A DNA stretch of 64,000 bases, from positions 1 to 64,000 of the forward strand of contig NZ_VZPP01000007.1 of assembly GCF_008801475.1 (NCBI RefSeq), written 5' to 3'. The translations under genes were made by a program, and so were the position numbers. Positions 53,141-61,547 of this stretch are shown in pieces; within the stretch, counting starts at the first letter, position 1; every line of letters begins with the position of its first letter. This DNA is from Pseudomonas moorei. Its GTDB lineage: Bacteria; Pseudomonadota; Gammaproteobacteria; Pseudomonadales; Pseudomonadaceae. The notes below the pieces were generated by a model. The model saw only the letters and a list, made by a program, of their open reading frames with translations. It did not search any database and was not told the DNA's origin.

Positions 53141-53470
53141 ATGCGCAATATTCGGATCGCGCTGATTTCGTTCGGCGTTGCAGGTCTTGCAGTGACTGCC
53201 CAGGCCAGGGAGCTGATGCCCAATGATCGTTACATGTGCAGTTGGGGCGCGGGTACGGCGGCAAGAGCCCAGGAACTCAAATTGGCAGGTGTTTCGCTGT
53301 ATGCCGCGCGGCAAAAGATCCATACGTACAAGTTTTCCAAGTCGTGGATGCGCATGATGGCCATGGGCATCACCGAGCAAACCTACGACAGTCCCACCCG
53401 GATCAAACCCGAGGCGGTGCGCCAGAGTTTTTACAACGACTGCGTGAAGTACAAGCTGGCACGTAAATGA
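53141..53470 (+). CDS. Small exported hypothetical protein (109 aa)
   Basis: 109 residues. Signal peptide MRNIRIALISFGVAGLAVTA with cleavage near AQA; mature protein is basic, helical, with two cysteines (YMCSWGAGTAARAQELKLAG and NDCVKYKLA) that could pair in the periplasm. GGTGGAG lies upstream of the ATG. Not recognised; function unknown. Confidence 0.7.
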   Translation: MRNIRIALISFGVAGLAVTAQARELMPNDRYMCSWGAGTAARAQELKLAGVSLYAARQKIHTYKFSKSWMRMMAMGITEQTYDSPTRIKPEAVRQSFYNDCVKYKLARK

Positions 53471-53605
53471 GAGGGAGGTGGCTTCTGTCGGATCGGATGT
53501 CTCGTTTTCCAGTGCCGTCTATATTGAATGCCTGGCATCAGGCCTGACGGCCGTTTTCTGATTCAACTGAAAGTGCATAAACCACATTTCAATCAGGAGA
53601 TCATC

Positions 53606-54022
53606 ATGACCCAGCTCGACAAAGTGCTGTACACCGCCAAAACCCACACGACGGGTGGCCGCGACGGCGCCTCCCGCAGTGCTGACGGCATTCTTGATAT
53701 CAAGCTCTCGTCTCCCGGCGCCGGTGGCGGTGGCACCAACCCGGAGCAACTGTTTGCTGCCGGCTGGTCAGCCTGTTTCATCGGCGCGATGGGCGTCGCG
53801 GCCAAGGAACTGAAGGTTGCCCTGCCCAAGGACGTGGCCGTCGATGCCGAAGTCGACCTGGGCACCAATGAAGGTGGCTACCTTCTGCAGGCGCGGCTGA
53901 ACGTCAGCCTGCCGGGACTGGATCGCGAGACCGCGCAGAAACTCGTGGACACCGGCCACAAGTACTGCCCGTATTCAAAAGCCACGCGCAATAACATCAA
54001 CGTCACGCTCAAGCTGGTCTGA
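53606..54022 (+). CDS. ohr: Organic hydroperoxide resistance protein (Ohr)
   Basis: 138-residue thiol peroxidase reducing organic and fatty-acid hydroperoxides. Catalytic C57 (GWSACFIGAM) and resolving C121 (YCPYSKATRNN), with R19 and E47 positioned as in Ohr. TTGGRDG and SSPGAGGGGTNPEQLFAAG are family signatures. CAGGAG precedes the ATG at 53606. No OhrR gene is adjacent, unlike the usual arrangement. Strong terminator follows. OsmC is the related alternative but motifs favour Ohr. Confidence 0.94.
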   Translation: MTQLDKVLYTAKTHTTGGRDGASRSADGILDIKLSSPGAGGGGTNPEQLFAAGWSACFIGAMGVAAKELKVALPKDVAVDAEVDLGTNEGGYLLQARLNVSLPGLDRETAQKLVDTGHKYCPYSKATRNNINVTLKLV

Positions 54023-54053
54023 ATTGAAAAAGAGCCTTGGCGAGTGCAAGGCC

Positions 54054-54096
54054 AAAAAAAAACGGCGCCTCCTTTGACCGGGGGCGCCGTTTTTTC
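54054..54096. terminator. Bidirectional terminator between ohr and VIT gene
   Basis: A-tract, AACGGCGCC, loop, GGCGCCGTT and six T residues between convergent genes. Works in both directions. Confidence 0.9.
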
Positions 54097-54111
54097 ATGA
54101 AGCGTCACGAA

Positions 54112-54813
54112 CTAGACCACCGCTCCGAATAAACGCCCCACCAGTGCGGTCACCCCCATGGCCAGAGCGCCCCAAAAGGTCACACGCCAGGCGCCGATCA
54201 AGACCCTGGCACCGCCAGCCCTGGCGGCAATGGCCCCCAAGGCAGCGAGAAACACCAGGGACATGAGCGCTATCCAGAAGACCACGCTGTGCTCCGGCGC
54301 GACAAAGGTCACGGCCAGCGGCAAGGCGGCACCCGACACAAAGCTGGCGGCCGAGGCCAGGGCTGCCTGCACGGGTTTGGCGGTCAGGGTCTCGCTGATG
54401 CCCAGTTCGTCTCGGGCGTGAGAGCCCAACGCATCATGGGCCATCAACTGGTCGGCCACTTGGTGGGCCAATTCCGGCGAAACGCCACGGTGCATGTAAA
54501 TGTTGGCGAGCTCGATGTGCTCGGCCTTCGGGTCGCTGGCCAGTTCTGCCCGTTCGCGCGACAAGTCCGCCTGTTCGGTATCGGCCTGGGAGTGCACGGA
54601 GATGTATTCACCGGCGGCCATCGACATGGCACCGGCCATCAAGCCCGCCATCCCGGTCACCAGCAGGGTGGAATGGCTGGCGCTGGCGGCCGCGACGCCG
54701 ATCAGCAGGCTGGCGGTGGAGACAATCCCGTCGTTGGCCCCCAGCACGGCGGCGCGAAGCCAGCCAATTCGATCACTTCGGTGGGACTCGGTATGCCGGT
54801 GCATGAATTTCAT
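54112..54813 (-). CDS. VIT family (VIT1/CCC1-like) transporter
   Basis: 233 residues. Membrane protein of the vacuolar iron transporter family: RSDRIGWLRAAVLGANDGIVSTASLLIG first span with conserved GxNDGxxS, LMAGAMSMAAGEYISV, the cytoplasmic metal-binding helix ERAELASDPKAE, and three C-terminal spans ending LVGRLFGAVV. Predicted Fe(II)/Mn(II) exporter in bacteria. Convergent with ohr; no ferritin-like domain attached. Confidence 0.92.
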   Translation of the reverse strand: MKFMHRHTESHRSDRIGWLRAAVLGANDGIVSTASLLIGVAAASASHSTLLVTGMAGLMAGAMSMAAGEYISVHSQADTEQADLSRERAELASDPKAEHIELANIYMHRGVSPELAHQVADQLMAHDALGSHARDELGISETLTAKPVQAALASAASFVSGAALPLAVTFVAPEHSVVFWIALMSLVFLAALGAIAARAGGARVLIGAWRVTFWGALAMGVTALVGRLFGAVV

Positions 54814-54876
54814 CGTTGGGAGGACTCACTGTCAGGAGAGGGATCAATACACAGGGCAGGGCTTCGACCCGTCGCT

Positions 54877-55842
54877 TCACCGCGTTTCAATCTGCGCCTG
54901 CCGTTTGCCGCCGACAATCGATATTTCCTTGAACTGCTCACCGTCGCGCAACACAAACAAGGCGTCCATCCCGCGTTCTTGGGCTAGTCGCGGGCCTTCG
55001 ATTTCACCCAGCACCATCAGGGCCGTGGCCCAGGCGTCGGCGAGCATGCAGCTGTTGGCAACCACGGTGACGGCGGCGAGCGGGTTGCTTAGCGGGGCTC
55101 CGGTCGCCGGATTCATGGTATGAGCATAGGACCTGCCCGCCACATCGACCCAGTGCCGATAGTCCCCCGAAGTGGCGATGGCCGCGTCACCAAGCTCCAT
55201 CACGCCCATCACTTCGCGCACGCCCCGGTTGGGTTTTTCAAGCGCCACGACCCATGACTGGCCCCCGGGTTTGACGCCCCGGGCGCGCATCTCGCCATCG
55301 ATGCCTACCAGGTAATGGGTGATGCCCCAGCCTTCGAGGCAACGCGCCAGTTCATCGACGCCGAAGCCTTTGGCGATGCCGTTCAGGTCGAGGGTCAGCG
55401 GTGCGCGTTTGCGGACTTGATTGCGTTGCGGATCCACCTCCAGCGCGGCACTGGCCGAGGTGCGCACCGGTGGCAACGGCGCATCGAGGGCTGGCGGCGT
55501 GACGACCGGCTCGCCGGGGCCGAATCCCCAGGCTTGCACCAAGTCACCGACGGCGATATCAAAGGCTCCCCCCGATTGCTGAGCAACGCGAAGTGCCGTG
55601 GACAGCACCGTGGCCAGCTCCTTGGGGACAGCGACCCATTGCTGTTCGGGCGCGGCATTGAGGCGATTGAGGTCGGAGTCTGGCTTCCAGGTGGACATTT
55701 GCTGGTCCACCCGGCTCACGGCGCGCGCCAGGCTGTGATTGATGGCCTCGGTCGACAAATCTGGCTCCGCATAGAAAAGCGCGGTGTAACGGCTGCCCAT
55801 GGTTTCGCCGTTGAGGCTGTAGCGTTGCAGCTCAGTAGACAT
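54877..55842 (-). CDS. apbE: FAD:protein FMN transferase (ApbE)
   Basis: 321 residues. Transfers FMN from FAD to Ser/Thr of target proteins. Family motifs: YSLNGETMGSRYTALF, LDLNGIAKGFGVDELAR, GDYRHWVDVAGRSYAHTMNP and ADAWATALMVLG (Mg site). Starts at ATG 55842, overlapping the end of the reductase gene by 11 bases; the TTG at 55848 adds only two residues. Oddly, no signal peptide or lipobox is visible, though most ApbE proteins are periplasmic lipoproteins. Last gene of a flavin/PepSY operon with the likely target DUF2271 protein. Confidence 0.92.
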   Translation of the reverse strand: MSTELQRYSLNGETMGSRYTALFYAEPDLSTEAINHSLARAVSRVDQQMSTWKPDSDLNRLNAAPEQQWVAVPKELATVLSTALRVAQQSGGAFDIAVGDLVQAWGFGPGEPVVTPPALDAPLPPVRTSASAALEVDPQRNQVRKRAPLTLDLNGIAKGFGVDELARCLEGWGITHYLVGIDGEMRARGVKPGGQSWVVALEKPNRGVREVMGVMELGDAAIATSGDYRHWVDVAGRSYAHTMNPATGAPLSNPLAAVTVVANSCMLADAWATALMVLGEIEGPRLAQERGMDALFVLRDGEQFKEISIVGGKRQAQIETR

Positions 55843-58012
55843 CTTCAAGGTAGCGTCCTTGTGCCTTGAGCGTCAGCACGCTCAGGTTGAGGGGGGCCAA
55901 TACTTCATCCAGGGCGTGCATCACGCCTTTGGCCATCTCGCGACTGCCACACACCAGGACCTGGGCGCCTTTTTCAATCAGGCGGCGCAAGGCCAGCGCA
56001 TCGCTGATCAACCGGTCTTGCACGTAGCTGCGATCCTGAACCTGAGAGAACGCTGCCCGCAAGCGGGTGAGGCGACGGTCCGCCAGGTAGCTGTTGAGCT
56101 CCGGCTCGTAGAGAAAGTCCGACGCCGGGTGGCGTCCACCCCAGTACAGGTGCATTGGATGGCGGGCCTTGTTGTTGCGGATAAAACCGGCCAACGGCCC
56201 GATACCGGTGCCGGCGCCGATCAGGATCACCGGCTGTTTGCCCGAGGCCGGGCGAAAATGCGGATTGGGCTGGATGAAGGCTTCGATCGGAGCGCCCTCG
56301 GGCAGCTCATGGAGGAAGCCGGAACACACACCGCCTTCATGTTTGCGTACACAGATTTCCAGTGCGCCGTCGTCCGAGTTGCTGGCCAGGGAGTAGAACC
56401 GTGGCTCGGCACTTCCCGGCGGCACGATGCCCACCAGGTCGCCGGCCTCGAAGCATGGCAGGTCGCCCACGGCCTTGAAGCGCAGAACGTGGGTCGGTGC
56501 GTTGACCTGTTGCCCGTAGGCAATGCGTTCCACCAGTTCCAGTTGATGGGTGCGCGGCCGGTCGGGGGTGTGATTCAGCGCCAACTCCTGGCCCATGACA
56601 GCGCCCAGTTTCTGGCCCCAACGGCTGAATTCCTGGGAGGACTGGCGGTTGATGGTCTCCAGCGCCAGCAACGGTGTGCCGCCGGCCTGCTGCATCGCCG
56701 CGTCAACCTGATGAGCGAACTGACAGAACCGGGCAAATTGGCGATCACCAAAGCCCAGTACGGCAAACGGCAGGCCCGGCTTGAGGCCGCCCTTGGCCAG
56801 GCGTGTCAGAAACTGCGAGGCTGCAGCCGGTGCGTCGCCGTCGCCTTGGGTGGCGGTCAGGATGAACAACTGGCGGGCATGCCCCAGGTTGTTCGAATAA
56901 CTGTTCATTGGCGCGCTGTGCACTTTGTGTCCGGCGGCGTGCAAGGTGTCGTGCAGGGTCTTGGCAAAGCCCCAGGTGCTGTTGGTTTCAGTGCCGACCA
57001 GAATCACGCTGTCGGCCGAATGGGCGGGGCTGTTGTGGCGGATGTTCGGGCCAGCCTTGCGGCGGCGCCACCACAACACAATCCCGGTAACGCTCATCAG
57101 GGGTACGCTCAGGGCACAGACCCCGAGTATCAGGCCCAGCCACCAGAGACCCTGCCCGGTGTGCCATTGGTAGATCAGTTCGTAGAGCGCGCGCATCGAG
57201 TCATGGGCTTGATAGGACAGCAGGGCGCCGTTGCCTTGATCGACGTAACCGTCCCCCTGGGCCGTGCGCAGGGAAAACACATCCTTCGGGTTGCCAGGGC
57301 TGGGGTAGACCAGTTCGCGCAGGTCGTTGAGGTCGACGTTGCGCAAGGCCGGCAAGTTGGCCACCGGCATGGCCGGACCGGCGCTGACATGGGCCGGGAA
57401 GGCCGGTTCAACCGTGCTGCCGTCCGGAATCAGACCGAAGGTGGTGGCGCACAGGAACGTACCGCTCAGCGCCGAGAGCATCAGGCCAACGAGTACCAGA
57501 CGCCCGACTTCGGCATGCCAGCGCTGACTGAAGTTGCCACGTATGGGCCGCAACAGGTTACGCCAGCCGCCCAGGCGACGGGCCAGCAACAGTGCCCCGG
57601 ACACCGACAGCATCAGCATGAACAAGGCACCTGCACCGGCCACACCGTGCCCCGGCGTGCCGAGGAACAGCGAGCGGTGCAGGTCTTTCATCCAGCGTGA
57701 AAAGGCCGAGGGCTGGTAGGGCGCAAGGCCCTGGCCGGTCAGGGGATCGACCGTTTCGGCGCCGGCCTGGCCGTTCTGGTTGTAGTAGACGATCACGGTC
57801 CCGGACGCGCTGCGTTGGATCTGCTCCACGCCGGAGAAATGGCTGGCGACGCGCCCGGCCAGTTGTCCGACGTTGAGCTGACCGCTGGCGATCGGCGCCT
57901 GATGCAGTCGCTCCAGGGCCGGGTCGACCGACAGCATGGCGCCGCTGATGGCCAGCATCATGACCAACAGGGCGGCGATCAGGCCGGGTATCGAATGGAG
58001 CTGGCGAAGCAT
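55832..58012 (-). CDS. PepSY-flavodoxin-FNR transmembrane reductase
   Basis: 726 residues. N-terminal PepSY-TM part with four spans (LIAALLVMMLAISGAMLS; GVAGAGALFMLMLSVSGALL; LVLVGLMLSALSGTFLCA; LWWLGLILGVCALSVPLMS) and histidines in LHSIPG, DLHRSLF, RWHAEVG and YQWHTGQG that may ligate heme b. Then a flavodoxin domain (VGTETNSTWGFAKTLH), and a FAD/NAD(P) FNR domain (RFYSLASNSD, IGAGTGIGPLAGFIR, YWGGRHPASDFLY). Predicted to move NAD(P)H electrons from cytoplasm through heme to the periplasm. GGAGG upstream of the ATG. Middle gene of the ApbE-DUF2271 operon. Confidence 0.92.
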   Translation of the reverse strand: MLRQLHSIPGLIAALLVMMLAISGAMLSVDPALERLHQAPIASGQLNVGQLAGRVASHFSGVEQIQRSASGTVIVYYNQNGQAGAETVDPLTGQGLAPYQPSAFSRWMKDLHRSLFLGTPGHGVAGAGALFMLMLSVSGALLLARRLGGWRNLLRPIRGNFSQRWHAEVGRLVLVGLMLSALSGTFLCATTFGLIPDGSTVEPAFPAHVSAGPAMPVANLPALRNVDLNDLRELVYPSPGNPKDVFSLRTAQGDGYVDQGNGALLSYQAHDSMRALYELIYQWHTGQGLWWLGLILGVCALSVPLMSVTGIVLWWRRRKAGPNIRHNSPAHSADSVILVGTETNSTWGFAKTLHDTLHAAGHKVHSAPMNSYSNNLGHARQLFILTATQGDGDAPAAASQFLTRLAKGGLKPGLPFAVLGFGDRQFARFCQFAHQVDAAMQQAGGTPLLALETINRQSSQEFSRWGQKLGAVMGQELALNHTPDRPRTHQLELVERIAYGQQVNAPTHVLRFKAVGDLPCFEAGDLVGIVPPGSAEPRFYSLASNSDDGALEICVRKHEGGVCSGFLHELPEGAPIEAFIQPNPHFRPASGKQPVILIGAGTGIGPLAGFIRNNKARHPMHLYWGGRHPASDFLYEPELNSYLADRRLTRLRAAFSQVQDRSYVQDRLISDALALRRLIEKGAQVLVCGSREMAKGVMHALDEVLAPLNLSVLTLKAQGRYLEDVY

Positions 58013-58037
58013 GTTCAGCCTCCGGATGGGTCGGGTA

Positions 58038-58508
58038 CTACAGATCGTAAGTAAAGGACTGGACGTAGGTACTGCCGGCTGCCGGCTTGCCGGCGCCTTT
58101 GGAGGTCAGCGGGACACTGACATCGGCGCGAGACTCACGCTTGTCTTCGACGGCGCCGTCAATCCGGATCTGGTAACCGGCATCGATCAAGTTATCCGCC
58201 AGCTCAACGCTGACTTTGAGCGTGCGTCCGCTACCGACGCTGGCACCGCTGACGCCGTCAAACTCGCTCGGGTTCATGCCACTGCCGCGGGCCCAATCGC
58301 CCAGGTGCTTGTAGTACTTGGCCTTCTTGCCGGCGACCCAGAGGGTTTTCTGGTACTGGCCATTGGCATCGGTGACATAGATCGCCAGGTAGGCGTCGTT
58401 GCCGCCGTAGTCCTTGAGTTGCGTAGTCAGCGTGACTTCCCGGGCCTGGGCGAGGCCCGGCAGGGCAATGGCGCCGGCGAGGCAGGTGGCTGCAATGATC
58501 TTTTTCAT
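58038..58508 (-). CDS. DUF2271 periplasmic protein with flavinylation motif
   Basis: 156 residues. Sec signal MKKIIAATCLAGAIALPG ... ending LAQA (about 22). The mature DUF2271 domain is beta-rich. Residues 84-90 read DGVSGAS, fitting the ApbE target motif D-x-x-S/T-G-A-S/T, with S90 as likely FMN acceptor; DUF2271 has been described as a flavinylated domain class. No other FMN-bind protein lies nearby. Starts the three-gene unit with the PepSY reductase (25 bases downstream) and ApbE. Expected to be a periplasmic one-electron flavin carrier. Confidence 0.85.
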   Translation of the reverse strand: MKKIIAATCLAGAIALPGLAQAREVTLTTQLKDYGGNDAYLAIYVTDANGQYQKTLWVAGKKAKYYKHLGDWARGSGMNPSEFDGVSGASVGSGRTLKVSVELADNLIDAGYQIRIDGAVEDKRESRADVSVPLTSKGAGKPAAGSTYVQSFTYDL

Positions 58509-58596
58509 GGGAATGTCCTGTTGATCGTCTGGTCGAGAGCCTGAACCTGATTGCTGACAGCAACCTGAAACCCGGGAATTAATCCTCGGCAGCTCG

Positions 58597-58920
58597 TCAT
58601 TCGGTGATGGGCCGAGCGAGGTAGTCTCCGGCATCGCCGTCGTCCTTGAAGCGGATCTCCAGCTTGCGCAAATGCAGGGAGGCCGGCGCGTAACTGGCTT
58701 CGATCGCGTTGCCCTTGCGATCCAGGCCCCTGATTTCGTAACAGCCGTCGTCGACCTTGATCCGCTGCACGCTCCAGCCATATTGCTGTTGAACCTGCTG
58801 GCGCAGCGTTTCGCGCGGCTGCCAGTCGGACACCGGGTCGCTGCAATCTTCGTCGGCCAGCACATAACCACTGAGCAACAGACTCAGCAGCGCGGCACTG
58901 GCCATAAAACCTGATTTCAT
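58597..58920 (-). CDS. Small exported PepSY domain protein
   Basis: 107 residues. Signal peptide to VLA (about 22), then a PepSY domain (LRQQVQQQYGWSVQRIKVDDGCYEIRGL, NAIEASYAP, KLEIRF). Two cysteines, one near the mature N-terminus (DEDCSD) and one in DDGCYEI. Such small PepSY proteins accompany two-component systems and extracytosolic redox modules. Divergent from the response regulator at 59053, 132 bases apart, and first in the direction of the DUF2271 operon. Confidence 0.85.
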   Translation of the reverse strand: MKSGFMASAALLSLLLSGYVLADEDCSDPVSDWQPRETLRQQVQQQYGWSVQRIKVDDGCYEIRGLDRKGNAIEASYAPASLHLRKLEIRFKDDGDAGDYLARPITE

Positions 58921-58958
58921 GATCTGTCTCCTGCCATGGTCGGCGTCTGTGGCATACC

Positions 58959-59023
58959 CTAAGGTGCAATCCTGACAACCAGCTGAATCTTCAGATTCAC
59001 GTCAGGTACGGCGACTAAGGTGC
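58959..59023. promoter_or_regulatory. Repeat and palindrome cluster in divergent promoter
   Basis: CTAAGGTGC occurs twice in direct orientation (58959-58967 and 59015-59023). Between them lies the inverted repeat TGAATC-TTCA-GATTCA (58984-58999). The cluster sits in the 132-base region between the PepSY gene and the response-regulator gene, a good position for binding of that regulator to control both sides. Confidence 0.5.
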
Positions 59024-59052
59024 TACACGTCAACCATCACAGGAGGTGCCAG

Positions 59053-59712
59053 ATGCGGGTTTTATTGGTCGAGGATGCGCCGGGGCTGGGGGATGCGGTG
59101 CGCGAGCAGATCGCCGACGATGGCCACGCCGTGGACTGGGTGCAGCGCCTTGAGCATGCGCGCAACAGTGTGCGCAGCACGCCTTATGACTTGATCCTGC
59201 TCGACCTGATGCTGCCCGACGGTCGCGGGCTGGATTTTTTGCGCCAGCAGCGCGCAGCCGGGGATGTGACCCCGGTGATCATCCTGACGGCCCAGGATCA
59301 GATCTCCGACCGCATCGCCGGTCTCAATGCCGGGGCCGACGACTACCTGGTCAAGCCATTCGATCTGTTCGAGCTGTCTGCCCGTGTGGCAGCGGTGGCC
59401 CGGCGTTACAGCGGCAACCCCAATCCGCAAATCAGACTGGGCGACCTGCAGGTCGACGTCAGTGCGCGCACGGTGCAGCGAGCAGGCGTGACCGTGGACC
59501 TGACGGCGCGTGAATGGGCATTGTTCGAGGCCTTCGTCCAGCGCCCCAGTGCGCTGTTGTCCAAGTCGCAACTCGAAGAGCGGCTCTATGCCTTTGGCGC
59601 TGAAATCGAGAGCAACACCATCGAGGTCTACATCAGTCGACTGCGCAAGAAGCTCGGCCGTGACCTGATTGAAACCGTGCGCGGCATGGGTTATCGGCTG
59701 ATGTCCGCATGA
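59053..59712 (+). CDS. OmpR-family response regulator
   Basis: 219 residues. Receiver with acidic pair in LLVEDAPGLG, phospho-acceptor D51 in LILLDLMLPDGRGL, LTAQD and VKPFDLFEL; winged helix with NTIEVYISRLRKKLGR and RGMGYRLM. Starts at ATG 59053 with AGGAGG six bases upstream; the frame further upstream lacks a ribosome site. QseB/PmrA-like. Stop overlaps the kinase start by 4 bases. Likely controls the divergent PepSY/DUF2271/ApbE genes. Confidence 0.94.
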   Translation: MRVLLVEDAPGLGDAVREQIADDGHAVDWVQRLEHARNSVRSTPYDLILLDLMLPDGRGLDFLRQQRAAGDVTPVIILTAQDQISDRIAGLNAGADDYLVKPFDLFELSARVAAVARRYSGNPNPQIRLGDLQVDVSARTVQRAGVTVDLTAREWALFEAFVQRPSALLSKSQLEERLYAFGAEIESNTIEVYISRLRKKLGRDLIETVRGMGYRLMSA

Positions 59713-61049
59713 AGTCTTCCAGTCTGCAGAAACGTCTGGGCATCGGCCTGACGCTGGGCATGACCCTGCTCTGGCTGGGGGCGACGGTGGGTACATGGCT
59801 GGTGGTGCAGCACGAGTTGAACGAGGCGTTCGACAGCGCCCTGGAAGAAACCGCGCAACGCATCCTGCCGCTGGCCGTGCTGGAAATCAGCAACCGCGAA
59901 GAGCCCCGCGATGCCCAGCATGTCGCCCCGCTCAAAACCCACAAGGAGTACCTGACGTACCTGGTACGCAATGGTGAGGGGCAGATTCTGATGCAGTCCC
60001 ATGACGCCAACCCGGACATCTTCAGCAAGCACCCGGCGGAAGGTTTCACGACCACGGAAAAGTACCGTTTGTACGGGGCCAGTGCGTTGCGAGAAACGGT
60101 GTTCATCGAGATCGCCGAGCCCCTGGGCCATCGCCGTGAAGCGGCGCGGGAAGCCTTGTTTGCCCTGCTGCTGCCGCTGTCGGCATTGATCCCGGTCAGC
60201 CTGTTGGGCATCTGGTTGTTTGTGCGTATCAGCCTGCGCAGCGTAATAGCCTATCGGCGGGCCGTGGAGGCTCGCGGGGTCGGCGATCTGTCGCCGATCA
60301 AGGTGGCACGCCTGCCAGCGGAAATCGATCCGCTGGCCGAAGCGGTCAATCATTTGCTGGAGCGCTTTCGCAAGGCCCTGGAGGCCGAGCGCAGCTTTAC
60401 CGCCAACAGTGCCCATGAACTGCGCACGCCACTGGCGGCGACGCTCGCGCAGATTCAGCGCTTGCGCCACGAAGCGCCAGAAGGCCCGCTGCGGGTGAGG
60501 GCGGCGAAGATCGAAAAATCATTGCGCGAGTTGGTGCGGCTTTCCGAAAAACTCATGCAACTGGCCAAGGCCGAGGGGGGCGGGCTGTTGTCTGAAACAC
60601 CGCAGGATCTGATTCCGCTGCTGGCCCATGTGGTCGATGAGTGGAACCACAGCAGCGGGGGCCGGGTCGAGTTGCGGCTCCCGGCACAGGCCAGTATGTA
60701 TTCGGCCATCGACCCGGATGCCTTCGGCGTCCTGTTGCGCAACCTGATCGAGAACGCATTGAAGTACGGCGCGGCGGATCTGCCGGTCGAAGTGAGCTTG
60801 TCCGAATCGGCGCTCTTGCGGGTGATCAATGGTGGCCCGGCTGTGCCGGAACCGGTGTTGCAGCGCCTGACCGAGCGATTTGTGCGGGGCAACAGCGAGG
60901 CCAGCGGCTCAGGGTTGGGGCTGGCAATTGCCAGGACCATTGTCGAAGGGGTCAACGCCAGAATGCTGCTGGTCTCGCCTGCGACGGGCCGGCCGGATGG
61001 TTTTGAAGTGTGCGTCTGGTTGCCGGTGGTGGCGACGCTCGAAGGTTGA
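59709..61049 (+). CDS. Sensor histidine kinase (QseC-like)
   Basis: 446 residues. TM1 about 10-33, periplasmic region about 35-150, TM2 about 155-178 (LFALLLPLSALIPVSLLGIW), linker, H-box SAHELRTPLAATLAQIQRL with H near 236, N-box LRNLIENALKYG, and GSGLGLAIAR. Signal unknown; members of this family sense metals, acid or small molecules. Operon with the overlapping regulator gene. Confidence 0.93.
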   Translation: MKSSSLQKRLGIGLTLGMTLLWLGATVGTWLVVQHELNEAFDSALEETAQRILPLAVLEISNREEPRDAQHVAPLKTHKEYLTYLVRNGEGQILMQSHDANPDIFSKHPAEGFTTTEKYRLYGASALRETVFIEIAEPLGHRREAAREALFALLLPLSALIPVSLLGIWLFVRISLRSVIAYRRAVEARGVGDLSPIKVARLPAEIDPLAEAVNHLLERFRKALEAERSFTANSAHELRTPLAATLAQIQRLRHEAPEGPLRVRAAKIEKSLRELVRLSEKLMQLAKAEGGGLLSETPQDLIPLLAHVVDEWNHSSGGRVELRLPAQASMYSAIDPDAFGVLLRNLIENALKYGAADLPVEVSLSESALLRVINGGPAVPEPVLQRLTERFVRGNSEASGSGLGLAIARTIVEGVNARMLLVSPATGRPDGFEVCVWLPVVATLEG

Positions 61050-61242
61050 GTTTGAGAGGCGCCATTATCCCTGTGCGGCGGCGTCATTCCTGTGCAATCC
61101 GACAACAGTGTATGTCCGCAAACCCGCTATTTAGGGGCGTGGTAAACGCTTAGCATCGTCTCTACCCGGTGAACCAACGGCGTCGGTAGCCCTTGGTTCG
61201 CCAGGTACAAGCAAGCAAACCTTGAACGAGACGGTGAACATC

Positions 61243-61503
61243 ATGAACCTGGCAAAAGTAGCGATTTTTCTTGCTCTTGGCGGCCTTGGCGCGCCGGCCT
61301 TTGCGGGGGAAGCCCCGACAACGACCACACCTGTCGAACGCTACACCTACTCAACGGAACTGGACATCCACAAGGTCATTACCGTGGCCGATATTCCCAA
61401 TGAGTGTGGACCGGTATCGGCGCAAATGATCTACGAGGACTCCAGCGGTCAACGCCACGTGCTGCAGTATCAAGTGATGGGCACTGGATGTTCGAACGGT
61501 TGA
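61243..61503 (+). CDS. DUF2790 small exported protein
   Basis: 86 residues. Signal peptide MNLAKVAIFLALGGLGAPA-FA; mature part with DUF2790 motif YSTELDIHKVITVADIPNECGPVSAQMIYEDSSG and two cysteines (NECGP, GTGCSNG) likely forming a disulfide. P. aeruginosa members of this family are reported as copper-responsive, but I cannot tell this for the present gene. ATG 61243 preferred; TTG at 61222 is in frame. Confidence 0.8.
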   Translation: MNLAKVAIFLALGGLGAPAFAGEAPTTTTPVERYTYSTELDIHKVITVADIPNECGPVSAQMIYEDSSGQRHVLQYQVMGTGCSNG

Positions 61504-61547
61504 GTGGGCTGCAGACGGTGGAGGGTCGACACTCCATTGCGACGGCA

